Shown piece after piece: positions 12,266 through 12,372 of a stretch of 12,372 bases of DNA. The translations under genes were made by a program, and so were the position numbers. The stretch is from CAYOVG01 sp964407285 (GTDB taxonomy: Bacteria > Desulfobacterota > Syntrophobacteria > Syntrophobacterales > Syntrophobacteraceae), in the NCBI GenBank assembly GCA_964407285.1, contig CAYOVG010000213.1, positions 1 to 12,372 on the forward strand, given 5' to 3'. Each line of letters begins with the position of its first letter. Within the stretch, counting starts at the first letter, position 1. The notes under the pieces were generated by a model. That model was not told the origin of the DNA. It did no database searches and saw only the letters and a program-made list of their open reading frames with translations.

Positions 12266-12372
12266 AAATCCCTTGCCTCCAGCCCTCCCAAGCCTCTTGC
12301 CAAAAGAAGCAATACCCTATACCACAATCCGTGCCAGTCCGGGCTTCTTGAACGATGGATTGAGCGGAGTGG
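12266..12372. other. No gene recognised at the right edge
   Basis: After the GGACGC tract the last 107 bases show no convincing coding frame, RNA gene or hairpin. With repeat C and the tract, 12062-12372 holds no gene that I can support. Confidence 0.5.

Noticed and set aside
1..12372. tRNA or rRNA genes
   Set aside because: I saw no cloverleaf with a T-loop consensus and no rRNA-like segment on either strand.

Overview
The window looks like chromosomal DNA of a strictly anaerobic, GC-rich sulfate-reducing or syntrophic bacterium of the Desulfobacterota, most like Syntrophobacter and relatives. That rests on the homocysteine-biosynthesis (DUF39) protein, a three-cysteine LarE, a MnmA/ThiI-like PP-loop protein, a PAS hybrid kinase of the style common in these genomes, and evidence of selenocysteine use. 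The assignment is inference, not a database result.

Layout. (1) Positions 1-3026, plus strand: a tight sulfur-transfer operon of a 5'-truncated DUF39 protein, LarE, and a PP-loop thiolase with an NFACT-R-like tail. (2) Positions 3011-8899, minus strand: from the right, an amidohydrolase, a bacterial eRF1-like protein (baeRF3 type), a 64-aa FmdB-type zinc ribbon, a 54-aa membrane protein whose frame is interrupted by one UGA, and an 817-aa hybrid histidine kinase that overlaps the end of the sulfur operon tail-to-tail. (3) Positions 9191-9592, plus strand: a small unrecognised protein. (4) Positions 9614-12372: an accessory region of decaying defence and mobile genes. It holds a C-terminal scrap resembling an ABC-3C-type protein, a wrecked VapBC pair, an intact RelE/HigA-like toxin-antitoxin pair, two damaged copies of a REP-associated tyrosine transposase (RAYT) set between three copies of a ~97-bp repeat, and a GGACGC-rich low-complexity tract.

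The most interesting item is hidden in what looks like an intergenic gap at 5659-5823 (minus). A 30-codon membrane-anchor ORF runs into a UGA and continues in frame for 23 more codons. Right after the UGA lies a stem-loop whose geometry and GGU-containing apical loop closely match the E. coli fdhF SECIS. I read it as a selenocysteine-containing single-pass membrane protein (Sec31, with Cys36 five residues on), just downstream of the zinc-ribbon gene and flanked by strong GC hairpins. Standard gene callers would miss it.

How the genes work together: region 1 is probably a sulfur-mobilisation unit (sulfide to homocysteine, sulfur to the nickel-pincer cofactor, sulfur to RNA). Region 2 looks like separate transcription units on one strand, with candidate sigma-70-type promoters ahead of the zinc-ribbon and kinase genes. 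Region 4 is an insertion-prone zone where only the RelE/HigA-like pair still looks functional.
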